From NCBI GenBank assembly GCA_902527215.1, contig CABZOF010000001.1, positions 124,001 through 188,000 of the forward strand: a DNA stretch of 64,000 bases, in the 5' to 3' direction. Below, piece by piece: positions 7,589 through 16,254 of this stretch. Below the pieces are notes generated by a model that was not told where the DNA came from, made no database searches, and saw only the letters and a list, made by a program, of their open reading frames with translations. This DNA comes from an uncultured Pelagibacteraceae bacterium. Lineage in GTDB: Bacteria > Pseudomonadota > Alphaproteobacteria > Pelagibacterales > Pelagibacteraceae. The first letter of the stretch is position 1; the number at the start of each line of letters is the position of its first letter. The translations under genes and the position numbers were made by a program.

Positions 7589-8422
7589 ATGGAAATTAAA
7601 CTTTTGTCAGGAGCACTAGGTGCAGAAATAACAGGGATAGATCTTAAAGATACCTCTGATCAAAACATCAAGGAAATTAATAATTTATTATTAGAACACA
7701 AAGTTATTTTCTTTAGAGACCAAAAAATTAATGCTGAACAACATATAGCCTTAGCTGAAAAATTTGGACCATTAGAAACACATGCATATGTAAAAGGATT
7801 AAGTAAACATCCCGAAATAGTAAGAATAATTAAAGCAGAAGATGAAAAAAACCAATGGGGTGAGAATTGGCATAGTGATGTTAGTTACAATGAAAAACCA
7901 ACGAAAGCAGTAATATTAAAATCAATTAAAATTCCTCCTGTTGGTGGTGATACATGCTTTGCAAACATGGAGCTTGCATGGGAAACATTAGATGAAGATA
8001 TAAAAGAAAAGATAAAAGATAAAAAAGCAATCCATAGTTCTCTTGGCGCAGAATTTTTTATTGAAAAATATAAAAAAATGGAGGGAAATGAAAAAAGAAA
8101 TTTTGATGAATATTCTAATGAACATCCAATAGCAAGAACACATCCTGAGACTGGAAAAAAAATTCTATTTGTCAATTGGACATACACAAAAAAAATAATT
8201 GGACTTGAACAAGAAGAAAGTGACGAAATTTTAAAAAAAATATTTGAACACCAAGCACGACTTGAATTAACCTGTAGATTTAGCTGGACTGAAAATACAG
8301 TCTGTATATGGGATAATAGAAGTGTTATTCACTTTGCAATTGCAGATTTTTATCCAGGTAGAGGATTAGGATATGAAAGAGTAATGGATAGAATTGCTAT
8401 AGAAGGTGACCACCCACAATAA
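7589..8422 (+). CDS. TauD/TfdA family Fe(II)/2-oxoglutarate dioxygenase
   Basis: 277 residues with the TauD/TfdA double-stranded beta-helix. The N-terminal 'LSGALGAEITGIDL' is a family signature; the iron ligands are H95 and D97 ('NWHSDVSY') and distal H248 ('RSVIHFAIADF'), with arginines R264 and R268 after it for 2-oxoglutarate. Family members hydroxylate taurine, alkylsulfates, 2,4-D, trimethyllysine or gamma-butyrobetaine. No taurine-specific context is present; the flanking thioesterase and choline-dehydrogenase-like gene make a quaternary amine or its derivative a reasonable guess, not a demonstrated one. It starts 3 bp after the thioesterase stop. Confidence 0.85.
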   Translation: MEIKLLSGALGAEITGIDLKDTSDQNIKEINNLLLEHKVIFFRDQKINAEQHIALAEKFGPLETHAYVKGLSKHPEIVRIIKAEDEKNQWGENWHSDVSYNEKPTKAVILKSIKIPPVGGDTCFANMELAWETLDEDIKEKIKDKKAIHSSLGAEFFIEKYKKMEGNEKRNFDEYSNEHPIARTHPETGKKILFVNWTYTKKIIGLEQEESDEILKKIFEHQARLELTCRFSWTENTVCIWDNRSVIHFAIADFYPGRGLGYERVMDRIAIEGDHPQ

Positions 8423-8427
8423 ATACC

Positions 8428-10008
8428 TTGAAATTTGATTATTTAATAATTGGAGCAGGTACAGCAGGATGCGTTCTCGCTAATAGACTAACTGAACAAA
8501 GTAAAAATAAGGTTGCAATTTTTGAAGCTGGTAAAGATAGTGATATATGGAAAGTAAACATGCCCCTTGCAATACTTTATGCAATGCATGACCCAAAATA
8601 TAATTATAAATATTATTCTGAACCTGAGCCACACTTAAACAATAGAAAATTATTTTGTCCTAGGGGAAAGATGATTGGTGGTTGTTCCGCGCATAATGGA
8701 ATGGTTTATGTTAGAGGAAATAAAAATGATTATGAGAGATGGGCTTCATTTGGGTTAAAAAATTGGTCTTACGAAAATGTTTTACCTTTTTTTAAAAAAA
8801 TTGAGACATGGTCAGGTGGAGAAAATAATTATAGAGGTGGAAAAGGTATTTTGCCTGTAAATCAATCAAATAACAAAAACCCCCTTTTTAAAGCTTTTTT
8901 GGACTCAGCGAAAGAGGCAGGACATAAAATAAATAGTGATATGAATGGAGAAGACCAAGAAGGCTTTGGAATGTACGATGTTACAATTCACAAAGGAGAG
9001 AGAGCAAGTGCTTCAAAATATTACTTAAAACCTGCTAAAAGCAGGGAAAATTTAAAAGTATTTACTGAGTCATTTGTAGAAAAAATTATTTTTGATGGCA
9101 AAAAAGCTATTGGAATTCAAGTTAAAATCAAAAATGAAACAAAAACTATTTACGCAAATAAAGAAATTATTTTAAGTGGCGGATCAATTAATTCTCCACA
9201 ATTATTAATGTTATCAGGTGTTGGTCCAAGCAATCATCTTAAAGAAAAAGGAATAGAGGTTATTCATGATTCAAAAGGTGTTGGAAAAAATTTACAAGAT
9301 CATTTAGAAACCTATATTCAGCAAGAATGTAAAACTCCAGATACATTATATTCATATGTAAATAAATTTAATATGGTAAAGGTGGGTATCCAGTGGTTCT
9401 TAAACAAAAGTGGGCCTTGCTCTAAGTCTTTTTTAGAGGCTGGTGGATTCTGTAAATCATCTCCAGATAAAAAATATCCAAATATACAATTTCATTTTTT
9501 TCCAGCATTTGTAATAGACCATGGTTTAGTAGATCCTGATAGACACGGATACCAATTACATGCGAGTTTAAACCAACCTAAAAGTAGAGGCGAAATTACT
9601 TTGAAAAGTTCAAACCCTTATGATTATCCAAAAATACAATTTAATTATTTGCAGGATGATTATGACCTTAAAGAGACAATAAAATGTGTTCGAGTAGCAA
9701 GAAAAATTCTAAATCAGAACTCTATGAAACCTTTTGCTGGTAAAGAAATTGGACCAGGTGAAAATGCTAATTCAGATGAGGAAATTGAAGAATATATAAG
9801 ATCAAAAGCAGAAACAGCATATCACCCGTCATGCACTTTAAAGATGGGTATTGATGATATGGCAGTAGTAGATGAAAAATTAAAAATTCATGGTCTTCAG
9901 AATATAAGGGTAGCGGATGCATCTGTAATGCCAGAAATTACAAGTGGAAATCTAAATGCACCAACATTAATGATAGGCGAGAGAGCTGCTGACTTCATTT
10001 TGAATTAA
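8428..10008 (+). CDS. GMC family flavoprotein oxidoreductase, choline dehydrogenase/oxidase-like
   Basis: A 526-residue FAD-dependent GMC oxidoreductase with the dinucleotide motif GAGTAG at 9-14, 'GKMIGGCSAHNGMVYVRG' (the family's first signature) and the C-terminal 'YHPSCTLKMG' and 'SGNLNAPTLMIGERAAD'. The catalytic pair falls at H466 and N510, which is the spacing known for choline oxidase. This supports an alcohol-oxidising enzyme of the choline dehydrogenase group; together with the adjacent carnitine/betaine genes a choline or related amino-alcohol substrate is likely but unproven. The start is TTG at 8428, the only initiator that keeps the complete glycine motif at its normal distance. 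The DMT carrier begins 3 bp after the stop. Confidence 0.85.
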   Translation: MKFDYLIIGAGTAGCVLANRLTEQSKNKVAIFEAGKDSDIWKVNMPLAILYAMHDPKYNYKYYSEPEPHLNNRKLFCPRGKMIGGCSAHNGMVYVRGNKNDYERWASFGLKNWSYENVLPFFKKIETWSGGENNYRGGKGILPVNQSNNKNPLFKAFLDSAKEAGHKINSDMNGEDQEGFGMYDVTIHKGERASASKYYLKPAKSRENLKVFTESFVEKIIFDGKKAIGIQVKIKNETKTIYANKEIILSGGSINSPQLLMLSGVGPSNHLKEKGIEVIHDSKGVGKNLQDHLETYIQQECKTPDTLYSYVNKFNMVKVGIQWFLNKSGPCSKSFLEAGGFCKSSPDKKYPNIQFHFFPAFVIDHGLVDPDRHGYQLHASLNQPKSRGEITLKSSNPYDYPKIQFNYLQDDYDLKETIKCVRVARKILNQNSMKPFAGKEIGPGENANSDEEIEEYIRSKAETAYHPSCTLKMGIDDMAVVDEKLKIHGLQNIRVADASVMPEITSGNLNAPTLMIGERAADFILN

Positions 10009-10011
10009 CTT

Positions 10012-10959
10012 ATGGAAGCAAATAATAATACTAAAGGCATCCTATTTATTATGATAGGGATGGCTTTTTTTTCAATTCAAGACTCTCTTATAAAATATAT
10101 ATTTGAGGAGATTGCTTTATTTGAGTTATATCTTGGCAGAACTATCGTTCAAGCTACAGTTCTTATATCTATATTCTTAATAACAAAGAAAAAATTTACA
10201 TTAAAGACTCATTATCCTTTTTTAACTTTATTAAGAGTAATTTGTTTTTTCTTTGGTTTTAGTTTCTTTTACATTTCACTTACATTTATGTCTTTAGCTA
10301 TGGTCAGCGCATTATTCTTTTCATGTCCTTTTTTCATGTCAATATTTGCTAAAGTATTTTTAAAAGAACAAATTGGAATTAGAAGATGGAGTGCAATAAC
10401 CGTAGGATTTATTGGTGTTTTAGTTGTGCTAAATCCAACTTTGGAGGACTTTAATTTTTTTAAATTGGCACCAGTTGCATGTTCACTTTGTTATGCATGC
10501 TCTATGACAATTACAAAATATACATCAGAAAAAGATAATATTTATACTCAGTTAACTTTGCTTTATATTTTTGCAGTAATTGCGAGTGTTATAATATTTT
10601 TAATAAGTGGTGATGGAAAGTTTAATAATTTTTCTGATCCTACAATGCAGTTTATTTTTAGAGAATGGTTTGTAAATCCAGCTGTTTCTTGGCCTTACGT
10701 TTTTGTAATGGGTATTGTTGCATCAATATCCTTTTTTTGTGTTTTTACAGCATATAGTATTGCTTCCCCGTCTGTAGTATCTCTGTTTGAATATTCATAT
10801 ATAGTTTTTGCAATGATAGCTGGTTACATATTATTTGAAACTATACCAATGCCCAGAACTTTTCTTGGAGCCGCAATAATTATTGGTGCAGGTGTATATA
10901 TTTATTTTAGAGAAAAAGTTCGAGGCCAAATGATTGCATCAGATACACCTAATAGATGA
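10012..10959 (+). CDS. EamA/DMT family transporter
   Basis: 315 residues with about ten hydrophobic segments arranged as two EamA repeats, starting 'GILFIMIGMAFFSIQDSLIKYIF'. Drug/metabolite-transporter family proteins move amino acids, nucleotide sugars or other metabolites across the inner membrane, most often outward. It is the fifth gene of the + strand run beginning at the class II aldolase, and its final four bases (ATGA) overlap the start of the IPNS-like oxygenase. It may handle a substrate or waste product of these catabolic enzymes, but the direction and cargo cannot be read from sequence. Two more DMT carriers occur in this window. Confidence 0.85.
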   Translation: MEANNNTKGILFIMIGMAFFSIQDSLIKYIFEEIALFELYLGRTIVQATVLISIFLITKKKFTLKTHYPFLTLLRVICFFFGFSFFYISLTFMSLAMVSALFFSCPFFMSIFAKVFLKEQIGIRRWSAITVGFIGVLVVLNPTLEDFNFFKLAPVACSLCYACSMTITKYTSEKDNIYTQLTLLYIFAVIASVIIFLISGDGKFNNFSDPTMQFIFREWFVNPAVSWPYVFVMGIVASISFFCVFTAYSIASPSVVSLFEYSYIVFAMIAGYILFETIPMPRTFLGAAIIIGAGVYIYFREKVRGQMIASDTPNR

Positions 10960-11927
10960 TAAAAAAAAACTACATTCCAACAATAAATATTTCTTCTCTT
11001 CTTGAAAAAAATTTTAATACAAAACCTACCCTTAAAATAGTTAAAGAAATTGAGAAAGCTTGTTTAGATGTTGGTTTTTTTCAAATTACAGGTCATGGTA
11101 TAAAATTAAAAAATATAAATAAAATTTGCAAGGTTGGAGAAAATTTTTTCAAATTAAATATAAAAAAAAAACTTAAATTAGCTCCAAAAAAATGGAATAA
11201 AAAAAATAAAAACATTTATAGAGGTTACTTTCCTAATGACGTAAATGGTAAAGAAGGATTAGACTTAGGAGATTTAAAAGTAACTAAGAAATATTCAAAA
11301 AGAATTAAAAATCAGTACATAGAATATTTAAATATTAAGCAGTCATTTACCAAAAATAATATTTCTAAATTATCTGATTATTATGAAGATATATTTAACT
11401 TAAGTGAAATTCTTTTTAAAAGTATTATTAAAATCTATAATAAGGATACTGATATATCAAAAAAAGCATTTTCAAGATTAAAAACTTTAAGCACATTACG
11501 TTTTAATTATTACCCTAATCAATCAAAGCCTGTTGAAATTTCTAACCAAGATGGAGTTGCTCTCGGATGTGAAACACATGTAGATAGCGGTATTTTCACA
11601 ATACTTTACCAAAACAAAAAGGGTGGTTTACAAGTACAAAACCGTAAAACAAAAAAATGGCACAATGTTCCCTTTGATAAAAATGCTTTAGTTGTAAATA
11701 CTGGAAGAGCGCTTGAATATTTAAGCAAAGGCAAGTTTAAAGCAACTAATCATAGAGTATTATGGAACAAGCAAAAAAGGCTTTCAGTTCCTTTCTTTTT
11801 TGAACCCTCATATGACTTTAAAATGAATCTTTCATTTCTTAATAATAAGAAATTAGCAAAAAGTGGTATCAGATATGATAAATTTCTTAATAAATCCCTT
11901 AAAAAATTCGTTGAATATCAAAGGTAA
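10956..11927 (+). CDS. isopenicillin-N-synthase-like Fe(II)/2-oxoglutarate oxygenase
   Basis: 323 residues of the 2OG-Fe(II) oxygenase group related to isopenicillin N synthase and plant-type dioxygenases: N-terminal 'IPTINISSLL' and 'DVGFFQITGHGI' (the conserved DIOX_N region), then metal ligands H208 and D210 ('ETHVDSGIFTILYQ'), distal H266 ('ATNHRVLW') and the R275-x-S277 pair for 2-oxoglutarate. The substrate is unknown. It overlaps the DMT gene by 4 bp and ends the first + strand catabolic run. A stretch of lysine-rich low-complexity sequence at 66-86 reflects the AT-rich genome, not a domain. Confidence 0.85.
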   Translation: MIKKNYIPTINISSLLEKNFNTKPTLKIVKEIEKACLDVGFFQITGHGIKLKNINKICKVGENFFKLNIKKKLKLAPKKWNKKNKNIYRGYFPNDVNGKEGLDLGDLKVTKKYSKRIKNQYIEYLNIKQSFTKNNISKLSDYYEDIFNLSEILFKSIIKIYNKDTDISKKAFSRLKTLSTLRFNYYPNQSKPVEISNQDGVALGCETHVDSGIFTILYQNKKGGLQVQNRKTKKWHNVPFDKNALVVNTGRALEYLSKGKFKATNHRVLWNKQKRLSVPFFFEPSYDFKMNLSFLNNKKLAKSGIRYDKFLNKSLKKFVEYQR

Positions 11928-12027
11928 GAATAATAATATTATTTCATAAAGCGATACATAACTCGTCGTAAAATCATATACGAAAGTGGGATCGGTCGTC
12001 TTTAAATTAATTTTTAAAGGAGGCTTA
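11928..12027 (+). promoter_or_regulatory. 100-bp leader of the LLM/TPP operon with a GC-enriched core and strong Shine-Dalgarno sequence
   Basis: The spacer starts with an AT-only 12-bp palindrome (11932-11943), then holds a segment of about 50 bases (roughly 11949-12000) with 22 G/C, around 42%, distinctly richer than the flanking DNA. It contains several partly complementary short words (CGTA/TACG, ACGA/TCGT). It ends with AAAGGAGG at 12016-12023, four bases before the ATG at 12028, one of the strongest ribosome binding sites in the window. A promoter is expected here because the operon starts after a completed upstream unit. Whether the core is a structured RNA element cannot be decided by eye. 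Confidence 0.45.
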
Positions 12028-13197
12028 ATGAAGTTTGGTTATTTTTGTAATACTACAAATTGGACACACAAACCGTATCATAAATTATTAGATGAAACTA
12101 AACAGATCACCGAATATTGTGATCAAAACAGTTGGAATTCAATTTGGTTTACTGAACACCATTTTAACCACGAAGGAATGGAATCGTGTACTAATCCCTT
12201 AATGCTAGGAGCAGATGCTGCAGCAAGAACAAAAAATATAAGAATAGGACAAGCAGCAAATGTAATAACTTTTCATAATCCTATAAGATTAGCAGAAGAT
12301 ATTGCTACACTTGATCAACTTTCAAAAGGAAGAGTAGAAGTTGGTGTTGCAAGAGGTGTTTATGGAAGAGAAGCAATTAATTTAAATAAAGAAGCAGATC
12401 TAAAAGATCAAGCAAAAAATTTTAGATTATTTGCTGAAACATTGGAAATTTTGAAAAAAGCATGGTCAGAGAAATTTTTTAATCATGATGGAGAATTTTA
12501 TACTTACCCATCACCAAACTATGTTTGGCAGCATGACATGAGCCCGCCAAGTGAAGAATTTATGAATATGGAAGATAGCACTATGAAAAAAATTAGTGTT
12601 CTTCCAAAGCCTTATCAAAATCCACACCCTCCAATACATCAAGTTGTTGATGGTATAAGATCTATAGAGTGGGCTGCAGAAAATAATATAAATGTAATTA
12701 TGTGGATACCTACAGTTAAAGCATTGAAAATAAGATTTGAAGCATACAAAAATAAAAGATCGGAAGTTACTAAGAAAAATGTTCCTTTAGGTGAAGGCGT
12801 TACTCTCGTTAGAGATATGTTTGTCGCTGATACTATGGAAGAGGCCAAAGAGAAAGCTGGGCAACATATGGTAAATTATATGAAATGGGTTTGTCATTGG
12901 AGAGGTCTTGGTAATCACATGGATCCTGGTGAAGAGCTTCCAGAAACAAAGGGTAAATTAGATCTTCTTAATTACGAGTTTTTACATAAGCGAAATATGT
13001 TATTTGGTACTCCTGAATATGTAACAGATAAGATTAAAGAACTTCAATCAGAGCTTAATCTTCAAAATCTTCAAGTTTGGTCTAACTTTCCTGGTGTTAA
13101 ACATGAAGATTGTATGAAAAGTATTAAGCTATTCACTGAAAAGGTAATGCCTAACTTTAAAGATGATCTAGATACTGAAGTTAAAAAAGTATCGTGA
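12028..13197 (+). CDS. LLM class flavin-dependent monooxygenase (389 aa)
   Basis: A luciferase-like monooxygenase. The open frame reaches back to GTG 11986, but ATG 12028 is preferred: it follows AAAGGAGG and gives the family-typical N-terminus 'MKFGYFCNTTNW'. Conserved features are 'WNSIWFTEHHFNHEG' (pocket histidines), 'RIGQAANVITFHNPIRLAEDIATLDQLS' region, and 'GRVEVGVARGVYGRE'. FMNH2-dependent oxygenation of an organic substrate is the family role. It is the first gene of a six-gene run; its stop overlaps the GTG of the TPP enzyme (GTGA). The longer (389 aa) form resembles alkanal- or pyrimidine-type monooxygenases only generally, and no specific substrate is claimed. Confidence 0.8.
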   Translation: MKFGYFCNTTNWTHKPYHKLLDETKQITEYCDQNSWNSIWFTEHHFNHEGMESCTNPLMLGADAAARTKNIRIGQAANVITFHNPIRLAEDIATLDQLSKGRVEVGVARGVYGREAINLNKEADLKDQAKNFRLFAETLEILKKAWSEKFFNHDGEFYTYPSPNYVWQHDMSPPSEEFMNMEDSTMKKISVLPKPYQNPHPPIHQVVDGIRSIEWAAENNINVIMWIPTVKALKIRFEAYKNKRSEVTKKNVPLGEGVTLVRDMFVADTMEEAKEKAGQHMVNYMKWVCHWRGLGNHMDPGEELPETKGKLDLLNYEFLHKRNMLFGTPEYVTDKIKELQSELNLQNLQVWSNFPGVKHEDCMKSIKLFTEKVMPNFKDDLDTEVKKVS

Positions 13198-14894
13198 TCA
13201 AGACCAATAATACCTTGACCGGTGGTCAAGCGGCAGTGAAATCATTAAAAAAAGAAAAAGTTAAACACGTATTTGGTTTAATTGGTTCAGCTACAATGGA
13301 GATGTTTGATGCATTATATCATGAAAAGAAAATCAAGTTTATTGGTGTAAGAGACGAAAGAACTGGAACGCATATGGCAGATGGATATGCAAGAGCTTCT
13401 AATCAACCAGGTGTAATAATTGCCGGCCAAAACGGTCCAGGAGCAACTAATCTCGTTACAGGCATAGCACAAGCAAAAGCTGCATTTTCTCCTGTGGTAT
13501 CTATTGCAGGTTTATATTCTACTAAAGATAAGATGGAGGACGCCTTTCAAGGACTTGATCAACAATCACTTTTTGATCCTATAACAAAAAAAACATGGAC
13601 AGTAAAAAAGACAAGTCATATACCAACAGCTTTTAAAAATGCTTTTAACCTTGCAATGTCACCACGCAGAGGACCAGTTTGTATAAACCTTCCAAGAAAT
13701 GTTCTTTCTGACACTTCAAAGTTTAAGATTAATGAAAATAAAAAATCTTATAAAGCTGAAAGTGACTTAAAAAGTAAAAAGAATTTAATTGATAGAACTA
13801 TAAAACTTATTCTCAACTCAAAAAAAACAGTAATTGTTGCTGGAGGAGGAATAAAATATAATTCGAAATTTAAATCTGTAACAAAGCTTGCTGAATTTTT
13901 AAATATTCCAATTGTAACTGCAGCGGGACATGGAGATGCAATTCCCTCTAGTCATAAGTTAAATGCCGGACAAATGGGACCTAGAGGAAATATTGTTGCA
14001 TCAAGATTAGTCAAAGAGGCAGAGCTAATTATTGCAATTGGTACTAGACTTGGTTTCAATTCCACTTTTTATTCGTATGACAATATAAATAAAAACGCAA
14101 AAATTGTACAAATTGAGTTGGAAAAAACAATGATAGGAAGATACTTTCCAATTAATGTAGGTATTCATGGCGATGCTGCACTTGTGACAGATCAAATTTT
14201 AGCTGAATTAAGAAAACAAAAGAAAATTTTCAATTACAAAGAATGGACAAATAGCTTTTTATTAGAGAGATCAAAATTTCTTAAAGATAGAGATAATATA
14301 AAGTCAAAAAATTTTCCAATCCAACCGAACGGTCTATTCAGAGAATTAAGAAAAGTACTACCAAAAAATACTGCAATAACACTTGATGCTGGAACACTTT
14401 GTCTTCAAGCAACAGATGCTTTAGAATATTACAATCCTCCTTCCCTTTTCACACCCCTTGATTTTGGTTTAGTAGGCTTCTCATTTGCATGTGGTTTGGG
14501 AATAAAGGTTGCAAAACCTAATAAAACAGTTGTTAGTTTAATGGGTGATGGTGGATTTGGAATGACTATTTCTGAATTAAGTACAGCTGTAGAGCATGGC
14601 ATTAACACAATTACAATTGTAATGAATAATAAAAGTTGGGGGGCAGAAAAAGCTTATCAAAAAGATTTCTATGGTGAAAGATATTTAGGAGCTGATATTC
14701 AAAGTCCTCCTTTTGATGAAGTCGCGAAACTATACGGTGCTAAAGGAATTAAAGTTAAAAAATTGTCGGAAGTTAATGAGGCCGTAAAAAGTGCATTAAA
14801 AGTAAATAAACCAGTTGTTATAGATGTTGATGTAGATCCAAAAGCGTTATACAGTTTTAGAAGAGATAGCTTTACACATAGAATTAAAAAATGA
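13194..14894 (+). CDS. thiamine-pyrophosphate-dependent enzyme of the acetolactate synthase/decarboxylase family
   Basis: 566 residues with the three TPP-enzyme domains. The N-terminal domain has 'VFGLIGSATMEMFDAL' and the catalytic glutamate E55 in 'VRDERTGTHMADGYARA'; a central domain follows; the C-terminal domain has the Mg/TPP motif starting 'SLMGDGGFGMT' and ending '..MNNKSWG'. The 'IGSATMEMFDAL' start recalls sulfoacetaldehyde acetyltransferase (Xsc) and 2-keto-acid decarboxylases more than biosynthetic IlvB, of which a clear copy lies at 53-55 kb. No phosphotransacetylase accompanies it, so Xsc is not assigned. Start is GTG, overlapping the LLM gene by 4 bp; the next gene overlaps by 4 bp (ATGA). 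Confidence 0.8.
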   Translation: MIKTNNTLTGGQAAVKSLKKEKVKHVFGLIGSATMEMFDALYHEKKIKFIGVRDERTGTHMADGYARASNQPGVIIAGQNGPGATNLVTGIAQAKAAFSPVVSIAGLYSTKDKMEDAFQGLDQQSLFDPITKKTWTVKKTSHIPTAFKNAFNLAMSPRRGPVCINLPRNVLSDTSKFKINENKKSYKAESDLKSKKNLIDRTIKLILNSKKTVIVAGGGIKYNSKFKSVTKLAEFLNIPIVTAAGHGDAIPSSHKLNAGQMGPRGNIVASRLVKEAELIIAIGTRLGFNSTFYSYDNINKNAKIVQIELEKTMIGRYFPINVGIHGDAALVTDQILAELRKQKKIFNYKEWTNSFLLERSKFLKDRDNIKSKNFPIQPNGLFRELRKVLPKNTAITLDAGTLCLQATDALEYYNPPSLFTPLDFGLVGFSFACGLGIKVAKPNKTVVSLMGDGGFGMTISELSTAVEHGINTITIVMNNKSWGAEKAYQKDFYGERYLGADIQSPPFDEVAKLYGAKGIKVKKLSEVNEAVKSALKVNKPVVIDVDVDPKALYSFRRDSFTHRIKK

Positions 14895-15478
14895 AATTAG
14901 AATTACGTAAGTTTACTAAATTTGTAGATAAGACTTTTATTGAAGGTGGAAAAGAAGCTAAAGAACCAGTTTTGATGGTTTCTGTTGCTGCAGTTTTTAA
15001 AAATCCTTGGGATGGAAAAGGTTTTGTTGAGGACTTAAAACCAATTATTTTAGATCTAGCTCCTAAACTTGGAGATTTACTAGTTCCTGAACTTATAAAA
15101 GAAATAGGCTCACCTGATAAAATATTAGCATATGGGAAAGCAGGTGTGGTTGGACTGAATGGAGAAATAGAACATGCATCAGCATTTATTCATACATTAA
15201 GATTTGGAAATAAGTTCAGAGATGCTGTTGGAGGAACTTCTTATTTAAGTTTTACGAATACAAGAGCTCCGGCTGGATCAAAAATATCTATTCCAATGAT
15301 GCACAAAACGGACTCTGGTTTAAGACCATATTATCTTACTCATGAGTTTACAATTCATGATGCTCCATTTAATGATGAAATTGTTATTGCAATTGGTGGA
15401 GCCTCGACAGGTAGAGCTCATGCAAGAACAGGCGATAGATACCAAGATATGAAGGAGATGGGCATTGATCCAAAATAA
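14891..15478 (+). CDS. 'amino acid synthesis' family protein (AA_synth, PF06684-like)
   Basis: A 195-residue soluble protein recognised by 'ILAYGKAGVVGLNGEIEHASAFIH', 'GNKFRDAVGGTSYLSFTNTR', and the closing 'GASTGRAHARTGDRYQDM', which match the AA_synth family. Despite the name, no reaction is established for most members; they are repeatedly found beside luciferase-like monooxygenases and hydrolases in catabolic clusters, as here. It overlaps the TPP-enzyme gene by 4 bp and is followed 2 bp later by an alpha/beta hydrolase. It has no signal peptide or membrane segment. Confidence 0.75.
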   Translation: MKLELRKFTKFVDKTFIEGGKEAKEPVLMVSVAAVFKNPWDGKGFVEDLKPIILDLAPKLGDLLVPELIKEIGSPDKILAYGKAGVVGLNGEIEHASAFIHTLRFGNKFRDAVGGTSYLSFTNTRAPAGSKISIPMMHKTDSGLRPYYLTHEFTIHDAPFNDEIVIAIGGASTGRAHARTGDRYQDMKEMGIDPK

Positions 15479-15480
15479 TA

Positions 15481-16254
15481 ATGATCAATGCAACAGACTC
15501 TAAAGGTACATTCTATAAACTAAATCAAAAAAAAGGAATTCCAATAGTATTTATTCATGGTGTGGGTCTTGATCATAATATATGGGATCCACAAATTAAT
15601 GAATTTGATAATACAGTTTTAATTTATGATATCCTTGGACACGGAAGAACACCTTTAAATAAAGAAAAAATAAGTTTTGATGATTTTTCAGATCAAATTA
15701 TTGATCTTATTGATGAATTAAAATTTAGTAAAATTCACCTTATTGGATTTTCAATAGGCTCTTTGATTGCAAGAAACTTCGCAACGAGATTTAGTAATAG
15801 ATTGAAATCCCTAACATTGTTGTGCTCAATATTTAATAGATCTGATAACCAACAGAAGATAGTAAATGAAAGGTTTGAACAGACAAAGAAAGATAAAAAA
15901 CTGACAAAAGACGCACTCAATAGATGGTTTAATAAGGATTTTATTGAGAAAAATCCTCTAATTTCAGATAAAATTTTCTCAATACTTAACAATAATAATA
16001 TGGACAACTTTATTAAAGTTTACTCGTTGTTTGTAAACCATAAAGATAACGAAAAATTTGAAAATATTAATGTCAAAACACTTATGATAACTGGAGAAGG
16101 TGATGTAGGCTCAACTCCAGAAATGTCTGATAATCTGAGTAAAAAAATTAAAAACTCTAAAGTAAAAATAATACCTGTAGGCAAACATCTATGTAGTATT
16201 GAATGCTCATATGATGTAAATAAAGCAATTAAAGATCATATACAAAATGCCTGA
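15481..16254 (+). CDS. alpha/beta hydrolase
   Basis: 257 residues with an alpha/beta-hydrolase fold: oxyanion HGVGL at 26-30, nucleophile elbow GFSIGS at 89-94 with S91, an acid in 'TGEGDVGSTPEM' and a late histidine in 'VGKHLCSIE'. Internal sequence ('RWFNKDFIEKNPLIS') closely parallels 'RWFTDNFIEKNPDLVS' of the hydrolase at 1808-2578, suggesting the two are paralogues serving similar steps in two catabolic clusters. It overlaps the aldehyde dehydrogenase by 8 bp, so both are translated from one message. Substrate unknown. Confidence 0.8.
   Translation: MINATDSKGTFYKLNQKKGIPIVFIHGVGLDHNIWDPQINEFDNTVLIYDILGHGRTPLNKEKISFDDFSDQIIDLIDELKFSKIHLIGFSIGSLIARNFATRFSNRLKSLTLLCSIFNRSDNQQKIVNERFEQTKKDKKLTKDALNRWFNKDFIEKNPLISDKIFSILNNNNMDNFIKVYSLFVNHKDNEKFENINVKTLMITGEGDVGSTPEMSDNLSKKIKNSKVKIIPVGKHLCSIECSYDVNKAIKDHIQNA

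Noticed and set aside
11932..11943. AT-only palindrome AATAATATTATT
   Set aside because: Low-complexity palindrome expected by chance in AT-rich spacers; not given its own functional call.
11986..12027. Upstream GTG extension of the LLM gene (14 extra residues)
   Set aside because: The ATG at 12028 follows a strong AAAGGAGG site and gives the family-standard N-terminus; the extension is the leader.
13194..14894. Sulfoacetaldehyde acetyltransferase (xsc)
   Set aside because: The N-terminal motif is similar, but no phosphotransacetylase, taurine or sulfite genes accompany it, and the residues that define Xsc cannot be verified by eye.
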